Positions 1-5,587 of a DNA stretch of 5,587 nt are shown here, in pieces. The stretch covers positions 1 to 5,587 of the forward strand of contig JAFDIC010000278.1 of the NCBI GenBank assembly GCA_019308525.1. Direction: 5' to 3'. The notes under the pieces were generated by a model, which searched no databases, was not told the origin of the DNA, and saw only the letters and a list, made by a program, of their open reading frames with translations. The DNA is from Deltaproteobacteria bacterium. Lineage in GTDB: Bacteria; Desulfobacterota; DSM-4660; Desulfatiglandales; HGW-15. The translations under genes were made by a program, and so were the position numbers. Numbering within the stretch: the first letter of the stretch is position 1; every line of letters starts with the position of its first letter.

Positions 1-381
1 GATCTGCGGGAAAAGAACCTCTTTGCCCTTGAACTGGACCTGAAAGGCCTGGTCGATAAGATACCACCGGTTACGCGTTTCAAGCCCATTCCGAAATTCC
101 CTGCTGTTTACAGGGATATCTCACTGGTTGTAGAAAGGCACCTCGAGAGCGGCGAAATAACGGAGATTATCAGGAGAGAAGGTGGCGACCTGGTTGAGTT
201 CGTGCATATCTTTGATGTATATACGGGGAAAGGCCTTGAGCCGTCTGAAAAGGCCCTGAACTTCCGGATCTGCTACCGCTCAAAGGAGCACACCCTTGAT
301 GGAAGGGAGGTAAACCTGCTCCACGACCATATCATCAACAAGATCATCTCAAAGACAGGGGGCCGGCTACGCGGGGAGTAA
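1..381 (+). CDS. pheT: Phenylalanyl-tRNA synthetase beta subunit, C-terminal part (5' end outside window)
   Basis: The reading frame is open from base 1 and ends with TAA at 379–381, giving the last 126 residues. PheT is the large chain of the cytoplasmic (PheS-PheT)2 enzyme that charges tRNA-Phe with phenylalanine. What is visible is the C-terminal FDX-ACB (ferredoxin-fold anticodon-binding) domain, at about residues 33–119 of the fragment. Its hallmarks are KFPAVYRDISLVV at 32–44, FDVYTGKGLEP at 71–81, and the alternating strand and helix that follow (LNFRICYRS at 86–94, then GREVNLLHDHIINKI). The preceding residues (FALELDL at 8–14, then VTRFKPIPKFP) match the link from the catalytic-like core. 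The catalytic-like core and B domains lie upstream. The gene ends 4 bases before the MerR-type gene, so the two are probably co-transcribed. No ihfA gene lies between them, although one often follows pheT in proteobacteria. Identification is firm. Confidence 0.95.
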   Translation, partial: DLREKNLFALELDLKGLVDKIPPVTRFKPIPKFPAVYRDISLVVERHLESGEITEIIRREGGDLVEFVHIFDVYTGKGLEPSEKALNFRICYRSKEHTLDGREVNLLHDHIINKIISKTGGRLRGE

Positions 382-385
382 GATC

Positions 386-706
386 ATGAAAGAAATTCCT
401 GAGGATAAGAAGTATTTCAGGATCGGTGAGGTGAGCCGAATCATCGGTGTCGAGCCCTACGTGCTCAGGTATTGGGAGCATGAATTCCCCCAAATCAAAC
501 CCCAAAGGGCTGATACGAATCAGAGGACTTACCAGAAGAAGGACGTGGAAATCCTTCTTGAAATAAGGAGGCTCCTTTACGAGGAAAAACTCACCATAGA
601 GGGGGCAAGAAGACGTTTGAAACAGAAAAAGGCCCTTGGAGACCATCCCTCTTTTCTCTGCGGACTGAAGCAGGAGCTGTCGGATATCCTGAAGGAGCTT
701 TCCTGA
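386..706 (+). CDS. Small MerR-family transcriptional regulator
   Basis: This 106-residue protein is mostly one MerR-type winged helix-turn-helix DNA-binding domain. Residues 11–31 (FRIGEVSRIIGV, then VLRYWE) form the helix-turn-helix. Residues 32–49, with FPQIKP and the NQRTY motif, form the wing, and about 53–82 form the second helical pair (VEILLEIRRLLYEEKLTIEGARRRL). The family binds dyads as dimers. Only a short tail of about 25 residues follows, too small for the ligand-binding domain of classic MerR activators, and its single Cys92 cannot make a metal site alone. This subtype, with RYWEHEFPQIKP, is commonly found beside pheT and ihfA in Desulfobacterota; its regulon is not established as far as I know. 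The ATG start has a GGGGAG ribosome site at 373–378 inside the end of pheT, 7 nt away. The gene is probably the last of the pheST transcript. A dyad in the promoter just downstream (796–814) is a possible target, which is inference. Confidence 0.88.
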   Translation: MKEIPEDKKYFRIGEVSRIIGVEPYVLRYWEHEFPQIKPQRADTNQRTYQKKDVEILLEIRRLLYEEKLTIEGARRRLKQKKALGDHPSFLCGLKQELSDILKELS

Positions 707-722
707 GGGCAGCGCTTATGGT

Positions 723-769
723 GGTTTTCAGGGGCCTGCAACCGGGAATATTCGTCAACGGGTTTTTTT
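723..769 (+). terminator. Possible weak transcription end after merR
   Basis: Seven T residues (763–769) follow a short complement, AACC at 740–743 with GGTT at 761–764. That gives only four pairs and a 17-nt loop. The same AACC can instead pair with GGTT at 723–726, supported by CAG/CTG at 729–731 and 736–738, so the two hairpins exclude each other. The stem is too weak to call a firm intrinsic terminator, but the T run and its place between merR and the next promoter make an end of transcript here plausible. Confidence 0.3.
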
Positions 770-790
770 GCTTGCATTCCGAGATGTGAT

Positions 791-819
791 TTGACACGGT
801 AAATCGTTTCCCGTATACT
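791..819 (+). promoter_or_regulatory. Sigma-70 type promoter for the transporter operon
   Basis: The -35 box TTGACA (791–796) is a perfect consensus. It is separated by exactly 17 bp from TATACT (814–819), which differs from the TATAAT consensus at one position. Transcription is expected to start near 825–827, which leaves a leader of about 180 nt before the binding-protein start at 1009. No gene lies between, so this is the likely main promoter of the ABC transporter genes. As written it should be strong without an activator, so any control would be by repression or in the leader. The start point is inferred, not seen. Confidence 0.8.
796..814 (+). promoter_or_regulatory. Imperfect dyad filling the promoter spacer (candidate operator)
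   Basis: The half-sites ACGGTAAA (796–803) and TTTCCCGT (807–814) are inverted copies with a single mismatched pair (T800 against C810) around a 3-bp centre, TCG. The centre of symmetry, base 805, is also the exact centre of the 17-bp spacer. Regulators of the MerR family bind dyads between -35 and -10, normally in a longer 19–20 bp spacer, and a MerR-type gene lies just upstream. A protein bound here could block RNA polymerase. The symmetry is seen; the operator role and the regulator are inference. Confidence 0.4.
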
Positions 820-825
820 TGCACC

Positions 826-1008
826 CCGGAAATCTCCCGGGAGTCTGGAAACCTTCGTAACTTCGGATAGATAATCTAAAACCCCCTAACTCACCCTATA
901 AGAGGGAATCAGCCGCTCTGGTGCTGAGGAACCGCATTTGGGAAAACGCGGCATCATAACTTGTTGATTTCTCTAAACATTAACCTATTCATCAAGGGAG
1001 GGACAAAA
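826..1008 (+). promoter_or_regulatory. Long 5' leader with four small potential hairpins
   Basis: This is the predicted untranslated leader of the binding-protein gene. Four local stems can be drawn: CCCGG/CCGGG (825–829 with 837–841), CCCT/AGGG (894–897 with 903–906), TCAGC/GCTGA (909–913 with 923–927), and a longer one at 932–951. The last pairs CCGC with GCGG and TTT with AAA around a GGGA loop of GNRA type, with one A·C mismatch. I do not recognise a known riboswitch or T-box consensus, and no T run marks an attenuator before the start codon. The final part carries the ribosome site at 996–1002. The leader may affect RNA stability or translation; no specific function is claimed. Confidence 0.4.
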
Positions 1009-2247
1009 ATGTTTAAGGACGGCAAGAGCAGCACCCGCTTGAAGGTTTTAGTCTGTGTCTTAGGGTTACTTGTTGGTTTTGCGGTTATTCCATCCTTGAA
1101 GGCGGAGGCCCGAAACATCAAAGTTGGCATAATCGATACTTACAGCGGGCCGCCTGCAATGTTCTGCAAGGAGGCCCTGAACGGCTTTAAACTCGCCCTT
1201 GAGGAGATCAACAAGAAAGGGGTTCTGGGCAAGAAGATCGAATACACTACCCGGGACGCTAAATTTAAGGTTGACATAGGGCTCAGTATGGCCAAGCAAT
1301 TGATAATGAGGGAAGACGTGGACGTGCTCGTAGGAATTATCAGTAGCAGTGTCGCCCTGGCCGTGTCCGATTATGCCAGGAGGGAGAAGGTGCCCCTCAT
1401 TGTTTGGATAGCCAAGAGCGAAAGAATTACTGGTGAGAAAGGGCACAGGTATGTATTTTCTACGAGTGAAAATACCGCCATGTTCGGCAAGGCGGCAGGC
1501 GTTGCCCTCGCCGAGAAGCCCTTTGTCAAGTACTGGATAGCAGGGGATGATTATGAATACGGTCATGCCGTAGCAGAGTCTGCATGGCGAAACCTGAAGA
1601 GACGGAAACCGGGGGTTCAATTGATCGGGCAGTCCTGGTGGAAGATAGGGGAACCTGATCTTGTGCCTTATATCACGGCAATCCTGGCTGCCAAGCCCGA
1701 TGCGGTGATATTCGCTACCGGCGGGGCAAGTATGGTAAACGTGCTGAAGACGGTAAAGGCTACCGGCCTTACCCAAAAGGTCCAGGCCTGGGTGCACTCG
1801 GCCACCGAAACCTCTATTCTCAGGGCCCTTGGCCCCGCGGCCCCGGAGGGCGTGATGGGAACAAGCGACTACCTCTTCTACCATCCCGATACACCTGCGA
1901 ACAGGGAATTTGCCAAGACCTTTCAAGAAAGGTTCGGTGCGCCTCCAGGATTTCCTGGCTTTCATGGCTATATCACGGCCCAGTTCATAGCCGAGGCCTT
2001 TCGGAAGGCCGGTTCGGTGGACAAGGAAAAATTTATTGATGCCTTTGAAGGGCTGAAAATAACCAGCCCTGCCGGTGAGATAGAAATGAGGGCATGTGAT
2101 CATCAGGCGGTGCTCCCCATTTTCATGGGTGTTACCAAGAAATCGCCCAAGTATGAGTTCTTGATTGCCAGCGATATTGTCACTCTCACCGGTGATGACG
2201 TTATGCCTTCCTGTGGCGAGATCCAAAAGGCGCGGGCAGGAAAATAA
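1009..2247 (+). CDS. Periplasmic substrate-binding protein of a branched-chain-amino-acid-type ABC transporter
   Basis: This 412-residue protein belongs to the HAAT/Peripla_BP_6 (LivJ/LivK) family. It captures a ligand in the periplasm and delivers it to the LivH-LivM channel. A Sec signal peptide is clear: basic residues at 3–12, a hydrophobic stretch at about 13–30, and a likely cut after AEA at 32–34. There is no lipobox. The mature part starts with the first family strand (IKVGIIDTYSGPPA, 37–50), followed by the NGFKLALEEIN helix (58–68), the SSS ligand-loop segment (112–114), and the second-lobe start (KYWIAGDDYEYG, 174–185). A late MRACDHQAVLP motif (360–370) is typical of the family. 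The start is ATG at 1009, because a GGGAGG ribosome site at 996–1001 sits 7 nt upstream and the signal peptide follows at once; the in-frame TTG at 961 lacks such a site. Mature cysteines are at 53, 363 and 402. The ligand is unknown; amino acids, aromatic acids and amides are all possible. Confidence 0.92.
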   Translation: MFKDGKSSTRLKVLVCVLGLLVGFAVIPSLKAEARNIKVGIIDTYSGPPAMFCKEALNGFKLALEEINKKGVLGKKIEYTTRDAKFKVDIGLSMAKQLIMREDVDVLVGIISSSVALAVSDYARREKVPLIVWIAKSERITGEKGHRYVFSTSENTAMFGKAAGVALAEKPFVKYWIAGDDYEYGHAVAESAWRNLKRRKPGVQLIGQSWWKIGEPDLVPYITAILAAKPDAVIFATGGASMVNVLKTVKATGLTQKVQAWVHSATETSILRALGPAAPEGVMGTSDYLFYHPDTPANREFAKTFQERFGAPPGFPGFHGYITAQFIAEAFRKAGSVDKEKFIDAFEGLKITSPAGEIEMRACDHQAVLPIFMGVTKKSPKYEFLIASDIVTLTGDDVMPSCGEIQKARAGK

Positions 2248-2310
2248 GGCTCAACCCGGGAAAGGGATATCTCGGAAAGGTGAAGGAAGGCAATTGGTGC
2301 ACGTTACAAG

Positions 2311-2364
2311 AAAGCTCCCATGGGATTCGCTTGGAGATGAACCCACGATCTCATGGGAGTTTTT
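2311..2364 (+). terminator. Strong intrinsic terminator between binding-protein and permease genes
   Basis: A 12-bp stem pairs 2315–2326 (CTCCCATGGGAT) with 2348–2359 (ATCTCATGGGAG), with one G·T pair and a 21-nt loop. It is followed directly by five T residues (2360–2364), and AAAG at 2311–2314 can extend the stem into the T run. This is a textbook Rho-independent terminator. It lies 63 bases after the binding-protein stop codon and 166 bases before the next start, with no other clear promoter in between. Partial read-through would make binding-protein mRNA more abundant than permease mRNA, a common arrangement for ABC importers; the 3' hairpin would also protect the shorter transcript. Confidence 0.87.
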
Positions 2365-2529
2365 GCATTATGGTGCCTGTCTGACGATCCTGCGCGTATT
2401 ATGAGACACTGCGCCCGAATGGCGGGGAGGGCGGGACAAAATCAAAGCCTTTTTGGGGTCTCCCATTGTACCAATGCATTCTTTTTAACGGGATTTTTGA
2501 TTGCAGAACAATTTGAGGAGATCTTTTTG
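2365..2529 (+). other. Non-coding stretch before livH
   Basis: I see no gene here. An in-frame extension of livH could begin at ATG 2353 or 2401, but 2353 lies inside the terminator stem, neither has a good ribosome site, and the encoded residues resemble nothing in the family. Two small stems can be drawn: CGCCC/GGGCG (2412–2416 with 2429–2433) and TGGG/CCCA (2454–2457 with 2462–2465). I found no convincing -35/-10 pair with correct spacing. The stretch ends with the livH ribosome site GAGGAG at 2515–2520. Confidence 0.6.
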
Positions 2530-3426
2530 ATGGAAGCCGGCGGTGGAATCTCTATGGCAGCGATCGCGAGTCATTTTCTTATCGGGCTCAGCAGGGCCAT
2601 GATCCTTTTCGTCGTCTCATCAGGTCTAAGCTTTGTCCTCGGCGTGCTCAGGGTGCCAAATGTTGCCCACGGGTCTCTTTATATGCTGGGGGCATTTCTG
2701 GCCTACAGCTTGTCCAAGATCCTGGGAGGAGGATCAGCAGGGTTCTGGCTGGCACTGGTCCTTTCTCCTTTCATCGTTGGGCTCGTAAGCCTGGCGACCG
2801 AAAGATTGTTGTTTCGCCACCTCTACCAGAGGGAGCACTTGATGCTCCTCCTCTTCACTTTTGCGGTTATGCTAATCTTCGGTGACCTGGTGAAGATAGT
2901 CTGGGGGGCTGAGTACAGATCCATCATGGCGCCGAGCTTTCTGAGGGGCTTCGTATCCATTTTTGGGTCATCCTTTCCGAGGTACAATCTCTTCCTCCTG
3001 GCCATCGGACCTGCGGTGGCCGTGGGGCTATGGCTGTTTACCAACAAGACGAAGATAGGCAAGATTTCGAGGGCAGCCGCCGTGGATATGGAGATGGTAA
3101 GCGCAATAGGGATAAACGTGAGCTGGGTATTCGCCTTTGCCTTTGTGGTGGGCTGTTTTCTGGCGGGTCTGGGCGGAGCCCTGGTCGCTCCCACCATAAG
3201 CATCACCATCGGCATGGATCACAGTATCATAATCGAGGCTTTCCTCATAGTGATCATTGGTGGGCTCGGCAACATGTGGGGTGCCATGGTCGGCTCTCTC
3301 ATCTTTGGGCTGACCCAGTCTTTCGGTGTCCTTTTCTGGCCACAGTTTGCCATCGTGTTCCCATACATGGCCGTTGTTATCGTGCTTCTAGTAAGGCCTA
3401 GGGGACTGTTGAAGTCGGTTTGGTGA
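2530..3426 (+). CDS. livH: ABC transporter permease, LivH type
   Basis: This 298-residue inner-membrane protein forms half of the channel of the importer. It is strongly hydrophobic, with about eight membrane segments, the usual LivH size and pattern. Family landmarks are LRVPNVAHGSLYMLGAF at 40–56 (first conserved helix), ATERLLFRHLY at 89–99, the cytoplasmic EAA-like loop that docks on the ATPases (RAAAVDMEMVSAIGINV at 181–197), the GLGGAL turn (213–218), IGGLGNMWGAMVGSLIFG (243–260) and the terminal VRPRGLL (288–293). I chose ATG 2530 because GAGGAG lies 9 nt upstream and the product then has family length. ATG 2554 (MAAIASHF) is a weaker alternative. The gene follows the terminator at 2311–2364, so its expression probably depends on read-through, and it is followed after 15 bases by livM. 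The symbol denotes family; the substrate may not be leucine. Confidence 0.92.
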   Translation: MEAGGGISMAAIASHFLIGLSRAMILFVVSSGLSFVLGVLRVPNVAHGSLYMLGAFLAYSLSKILGGGSAGFWLALVLSPFIVGLVSLATERLLFRHLYQREHLMLLLFTFAVMLIFGDLVKIVWGAEYRSIMAPSFLRGFVSIFGSSFPRYNLFLLAIGPAVAVGLWLFTNKTKIGKISRAAAVDMEMVSAIGINVSWVFAFAFVVGCFLAGLGGALVAPTISITIGMDHSIIIEAFLIVIIGGLGNMWGAMVGSLIFGLTQSFGVLFWPQFAIVFPYMAVVIVLLVRPRGLLKSVW

Positions 3427-3441
3427 GAAAGGAGCAAAAAC

Positions 3442-4413
3442 TTGTTGGGGAGAACTATCAAGAATAGGTCCCTGGGGCTTTCACTAGCGATCCTACTGTT
3501 GCTGGTCTTTCTTCCCCTGTTTGTCATCAAGTTCTACACCTACTTGACCGGTCTCATCCTGGTCACCGCTCTCCTGGCAATGAGTCTCAACCTCGTTGTC
3601 GGCTACGGGGGCATCTACCAGTTTCACCATGCCGTATTTTACGGGGTGGGCGCCTATTGCTTTGGCTTGATCCAGGCGAAGACATCTCTCCCGGCATGGG
3701 TTGCCTTTTCCGCCGGACCTGTTTTGGCCGCGCTCGCAGGGCTGCTGATCGGATGGTTTTGCGTAAGGCTCACAAAACTGTATTTCGCCATGCTTCAGAT
3801 CTCCCTTGGTTCACTTGTTTGGGCGATTGCCTTCCGCTGGTACCGCCTTACCGGCGGAGATGATGGCATACACGGCATTCCCGTGCCCGAGTTGCTTGAC
3901 TCAGTAAGCAATTCCTACTATTTCATCCTCCTGGTCATGGTTGCATGCCTTGTCCTGATGTACGTAATAATTGAGTCGCCCTTCGGGGCCACCCTTCAGG
4001 CCATCCGGGACAATCCGGATCGATGCGAGGCGGTGGGAATAAATGTCAGGCAACATCAACTTATGGCCATTGTCATAGCCTCTTTCTTCGCAGGCGTCGC
4101 AGGGGTCCTTTTCGTGGTCCTGGAGAGATCCGTATTCCCGGATCTGCTTTTCTGGATACTCTCCCTGGAGATTTTCATCATGTGCCTTCTGGGGGGCTGG
4201 TTCACCTTCGCCGGCCCTATCCTGGGTGCGGCCATAACCGTATCGCTTCGTACGTTCGTGGGGACTTACACGGAATACTGGACCCTCATACTTGGGGTGA
4301 TCCTGATACTGCTCATTTTCTTCCTTCCGGAGGGTGTTATGGGTTTCCTGTCGAAGAAACTTCATCTCGGAGAGGAAGAGATAGTTCAAGGGGAAGTTGA
4401 TGCTGAAGGTTGA
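3442..4413 (+). CDS. livM: ABC transporter permease, LivM type
   Basis: This 323-residue membrane protein is the partner of LivH in the channel. Landmarks are SLNLVVGYGGIYQFHHAVFYG at 48–68 (family helix with the GYGG turn), GGDDGIHGIPVP at 138–149, the EAA-like loop at 187–203 (AIRDNPDRCEAVGINVR) that contacts an ATPase, then LGGWFTFAGPILGAA (250–264) and FLPEGVMGF (294–302). The usual GGLGT in this late motif reads GGWFT here. About eight to nine membrane segments are present, with a charged cytoplasmic tail (EEEIVQGEVDAEG). The start is TTG at 3442: AAAGGAG at 3428–3434 sits 7 nt upstream, and the first in-frame ATG would remove the first membrane segments. A second TTG at 3445 is possible. 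The last 14 bases overlap livG, so the two are probably translationally coupled. Confidence 0.92.
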   Translation: MLGRTIKNRSLGLSLAILLLLVFLPLFVIKFYTYLTGLILVTALLAMSLNLVVGYGGIYQFHHAVFYGVGAYCFGLIQAKTSLPAWVAFSAGPVLAALAGLLIGWFCVRLTKLYFAMLQISLGSLVWAIAFRWYRLTGGDDGIHGIPVPELLDSVSNSYYFILLVMVACLVLMYVIIESPFGATLQAIRDNPDRCEAVGINVRQHQLMAIVIASFFAGVAGVLFVVLERSVFPDLLFWILSLEIFIMCLLGGWFTFAGPILGAAITVSLRTFVGTYTEYWTLILGVILILLIFFLPEGVMGFLSKKLHLGEEEIVQGEVDAEG

Positions 4414-5140
4414 GAACGTACATAAGTCCTTTGATGATTTCAAGGCGGTTGACGGTGCCAATCTCACCGTGCGGGAAGGTGAACTTGTGGCAGTGATTGG
4501 TCCAAACGGGGCTGGGAAAACCACCCTTTTTAACTTGATTACAGGCCAACTCCAGCCTGACAAGGGCAGGATAGTCTTTGACAATGAAGATATCACCAGG
4601 TTGCCCACTCACAGGATCTGTAGGAAAGGTATCGCGAGATCCTTCCAGATAGCCAATATTTTTCAAAGGCTCTCAGTGTTCAAAAATGTCCAGGTATCAG
4701 TGCTCTCGCAACAGGGGATGAGCAGGAGGCTGTTTTCTTTCGCCAGAACGATGGCGATTCAAGAGACAAATGAGATCCTAAGAAGAGTAGGTATTTCGGA
4801 CAAGGCCTCCTATACAGCGGGCTCCTTGTCCCATGGGGATCAGAGGATCCTCGAAATAGCCATAGCTCTCGGCAATAGGCCCAAGATGCTGATCCTTGAC
4901 GAACCTACGGCTGGTATGTCGCCCGAGGAGACCGCAGCAACCATGGGTCTTATAAAACAACTTGCCGAAGAAGAAGGGCTCACGATTCTCTTCTGCGAGC
5001 ACGATATGGATGTGGTCTTCAATGTGGCGCAAAGCATCATGGTCATGCATCACGGTAAGACCATTATCCAGGATTCACCCGAAAAGGTAAGGGAGAACCA
5101 AGCCGTACAAGAGGCCTATCTGGGGGGAGAATATGCTTGA
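4400..5140 (+). CDS. livG: ABC transporter ATP-binding protein, LivG type
   Basis: This 246-residue cytoplasmic ATPase is one of the two that power the importer. All nucleotide-binding motifs are present: Walker A GPNGAGKT (34–41), Q-loop Gln83 in RSFQIANIF, signature LSHGDQ (143–148), Walker B MLILDEP (163–169) with catalytic Glu168, and H-loop His201 in CEHDMDVVF. The segment after the Q-loop and the C-terminal end (QAVQEAYLGG, 234–243) are typical of LivG and separate it from LivF. The signature has His where the classic motif LSGGQ has its first Gly, which is usual in this subfamily. ATG 4400 is preferred over the adjoining TTG at 4397; the ribosome site AGGGGA lies at 4389–4394. The gene overlaps livM by 14 bases and livF by 8, which points to coupled translation. 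It should be active as encoded. Confidence 0.95.
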   Translation: MLKVENVHKSFDDFKAVDGANLTVREGELVAVIGPNGAGKTTLFNLITGQLQPDKGRIVFDNEDITRLPTHRICRKGIARSFQIANIFQRLSVFKNVQVSVLSQQGMSRRLFSFARTMAIQETNEILRRVGISDKASYTAGSLSHGDQRILEIAIALGNRPKMLILDEPTAGMSPEETAATMGLIKQLAEEEGLTILFCEHDMDVVFNVAQSIMVMHHGKTIIQDSPEKVRENQAVQEAYLGGEYA

Positions 5141-5587
5141 TGTTGAGTCCATCCACACATTCTATGGGCTGAGCCACATACTATTTGGTGTATCGCTCAA
5201 GGTCGAGTCCCGCCAAATGGTTTGCCTCCTGGGCCGCAACGGCGCGGGAAAGACCACTACGCTGAAGAGCATCCTGGGTCTGACTCCGCCCAGGGCGGGA
5301 AAGATATGGTTCAAGGAGCAGGATGTCACCGGAAAGGAGCCCTTCAGGCTCGTGCGAATGGGAATTGGCTATGTCCCTGATGATAGAAGGATTTTCGCCG
5401 ATTTGACCGTTGGAGAAAATCTGGAGATAGCAGCGAGAAAGAGGGAAGGGAGAGATTTTTGGAACGAGGAAAGAGTCTATGAACTCTTCCCCGCCCTCGC
5501 AGGTATGGAGTCACGCAAGGGTGGACTCCTCAGCGGAGGTGAGCAAAAGATGCTTGCCATAGGGCGAGCCCTCATGGGGAACCCTGA
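5133..5587 (+). CDS. livF: ABC transporter ATP-binding protein, LivF type (3' end outside window)
   Basis: The first 151 residues of the second ATPase are present; LivF proteins are usually about 235 residues, so Walker B and the H-loop lie beyond the window. An aromatic A-loop residue (Tyr11 in FYG) stacks on ATP. Walker A is GRNGAGKTT (34–42). The stretch GYVPDDRRIFADLTV (79–93) is the LivF form of the Q-loop region, and the signature LSGGEQ is at 133–138, followed by KMLAIGRALM. FYGLSHILFGVSL at 10–22 is a clear LivF hallmark. The start is ATG 5133, with GGGGGGAG at 5122–5129 just upstream; it overlaps the livG stop by 8 bases (ATGCTTGA). At the Q-loop glutamine position the protein has Asp83, where LivF relatives usually have Glu. 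The frame is open to the last base with no disruption. Confidence 0.95.
   Translation, partial: MLDVESIHTFYGLSHILFGVSLKVESRQMVCLLGRNGAGKTTTLKSILGLTPPRAGKIWFKEQDVTGKEPFRLVRMGIGYVPDDRRIFADLTVGENLEIAARKREGRDFWNEERVYELFPALAGMESRKGGLLSGGEQKMLAIGRALMGNP

Noticed and set aside
921..959. Possible 12-residue leader peptide (GTG start, TAA stop) in the 5' leader, as in amino-acid attenuation.
   Set aside because: It has no run of Leu, Ile or Val codons, a poorly placed ribosome site (AGGGA 13 nt away), and no terminator follows before the structural gene.
961..1008. Upstream TTG start adding 16 residues to the binding protein.
   Set aside because: There is no ribosome site before 961, whereas ATG 1009 has GGGAGG at 7 nt and is followed directly by a typical signal peptide.
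707..1008. Possible tRNA gene after merR, since tRNA genes occur in similar positions in related bacteria.
   Set aside because: No T-loop GTTCGAATC-like motif, acceptor stem or CCA end could be found on either strand.
1066..2226. Long open frame of 386 codons on the - strand across the binding-protein gene.
   Set aside because: It is a shadow of the + strand gene, which has a clear family match, signal peptide and ribosome site. The antisense product resembles no known protein and is rich in Gly, Arg and His in irregular order.
2315..2466. Repeated CTCCCAT (2315–2321 and 2460–2466), which could give alternative pairing with the terminator 3' arm.
   Set aside because: The second copy is transcribed only after the terminator has acted, so it cannot control termination, and a 7-base match is likely to be chance.
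2353..2529. In-frame 59-residue N-terminal extension of LivH from ATG 2353.
   Set aside because: The ATG lies inside the 3' arm of the terminator stem and has no ribosome site. The extension does not resemble LivH proteins, and ATG 2530 has a good GAGGAG site and gives the family length.
3901..4608. Open frame of 235 codons on the - strand across livM and livG.
   Set aside because: It spans two firmly identified + strand genes, has no recognisable domain, and reflects codon bias on the opposite strand.

Overview
This window looks like chromosomal DNA of a Gram-negative bacterium. The gene content and the pheT–merR linkage best fit a Desulfobacterota (deltaproteobacteria-like) anaerobe; this is inferred from family resemblance and gene order and is not proven. 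All genes are on the + strand. Base composition and codon use look even along the window, and I see no mobile element, CRISPR array, tRNA or rRNA.

Layout: (1) positions 1–381 hold the 3' end of pheT (phenylalanyl-tRNA synthetase beta chain, FDX-ACB anticodon-binding domain). (2) Four bases later a small MerR-type regulator runs from 386 to 706. (3) Positions 707–1008 are non-coding. They contain a T7 run that may end the pheT–merR transcript, a near-consensus sigma-70 promoter (TTGACA, 17 bp, TATACT) whose spacer is filled by an imperfect dyad, and a leader of about 180 nt with four small potential hairpins. (4) Positions 1009–2247 encode a secreted branched-chain-amino-acid-type (HAAT family) substrate-binding protein. 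(5) Positions 2248–2529 are non-coding and hold a strong intrinsic terminator at 2311–2364. (6) From 2530 to the window end lie the other four parts of the transporter: permeases LivH (2530–3426) and LivM (3442–4413), and ATPases LivG (4400–5140) and LivF (5133–window end, incomplete).

Together the five genes form a complete LivKHMGF-type ABC importer. The binding protein captures a small molecule in the periplasm, LivH and LivM form the membrane channel, and LivG and LivF supply ATP hydrolysis. The ligand cannot be read from the sequence: this family takes up branched-chain amino acids, but also aromatic acids, amides, urea and other small organic molecules.

The genes themselves are ordinary. 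The points most worth checking are regulatory: the dyad centred exactly in the promoter spacer with a MerR-type gene just upstream, the structured leader, and the terminator between the binding-protein gene and the membrane and ATPase genes, which probably makes the binding protein more abundant than the rest. I found no convincing undescribed system.
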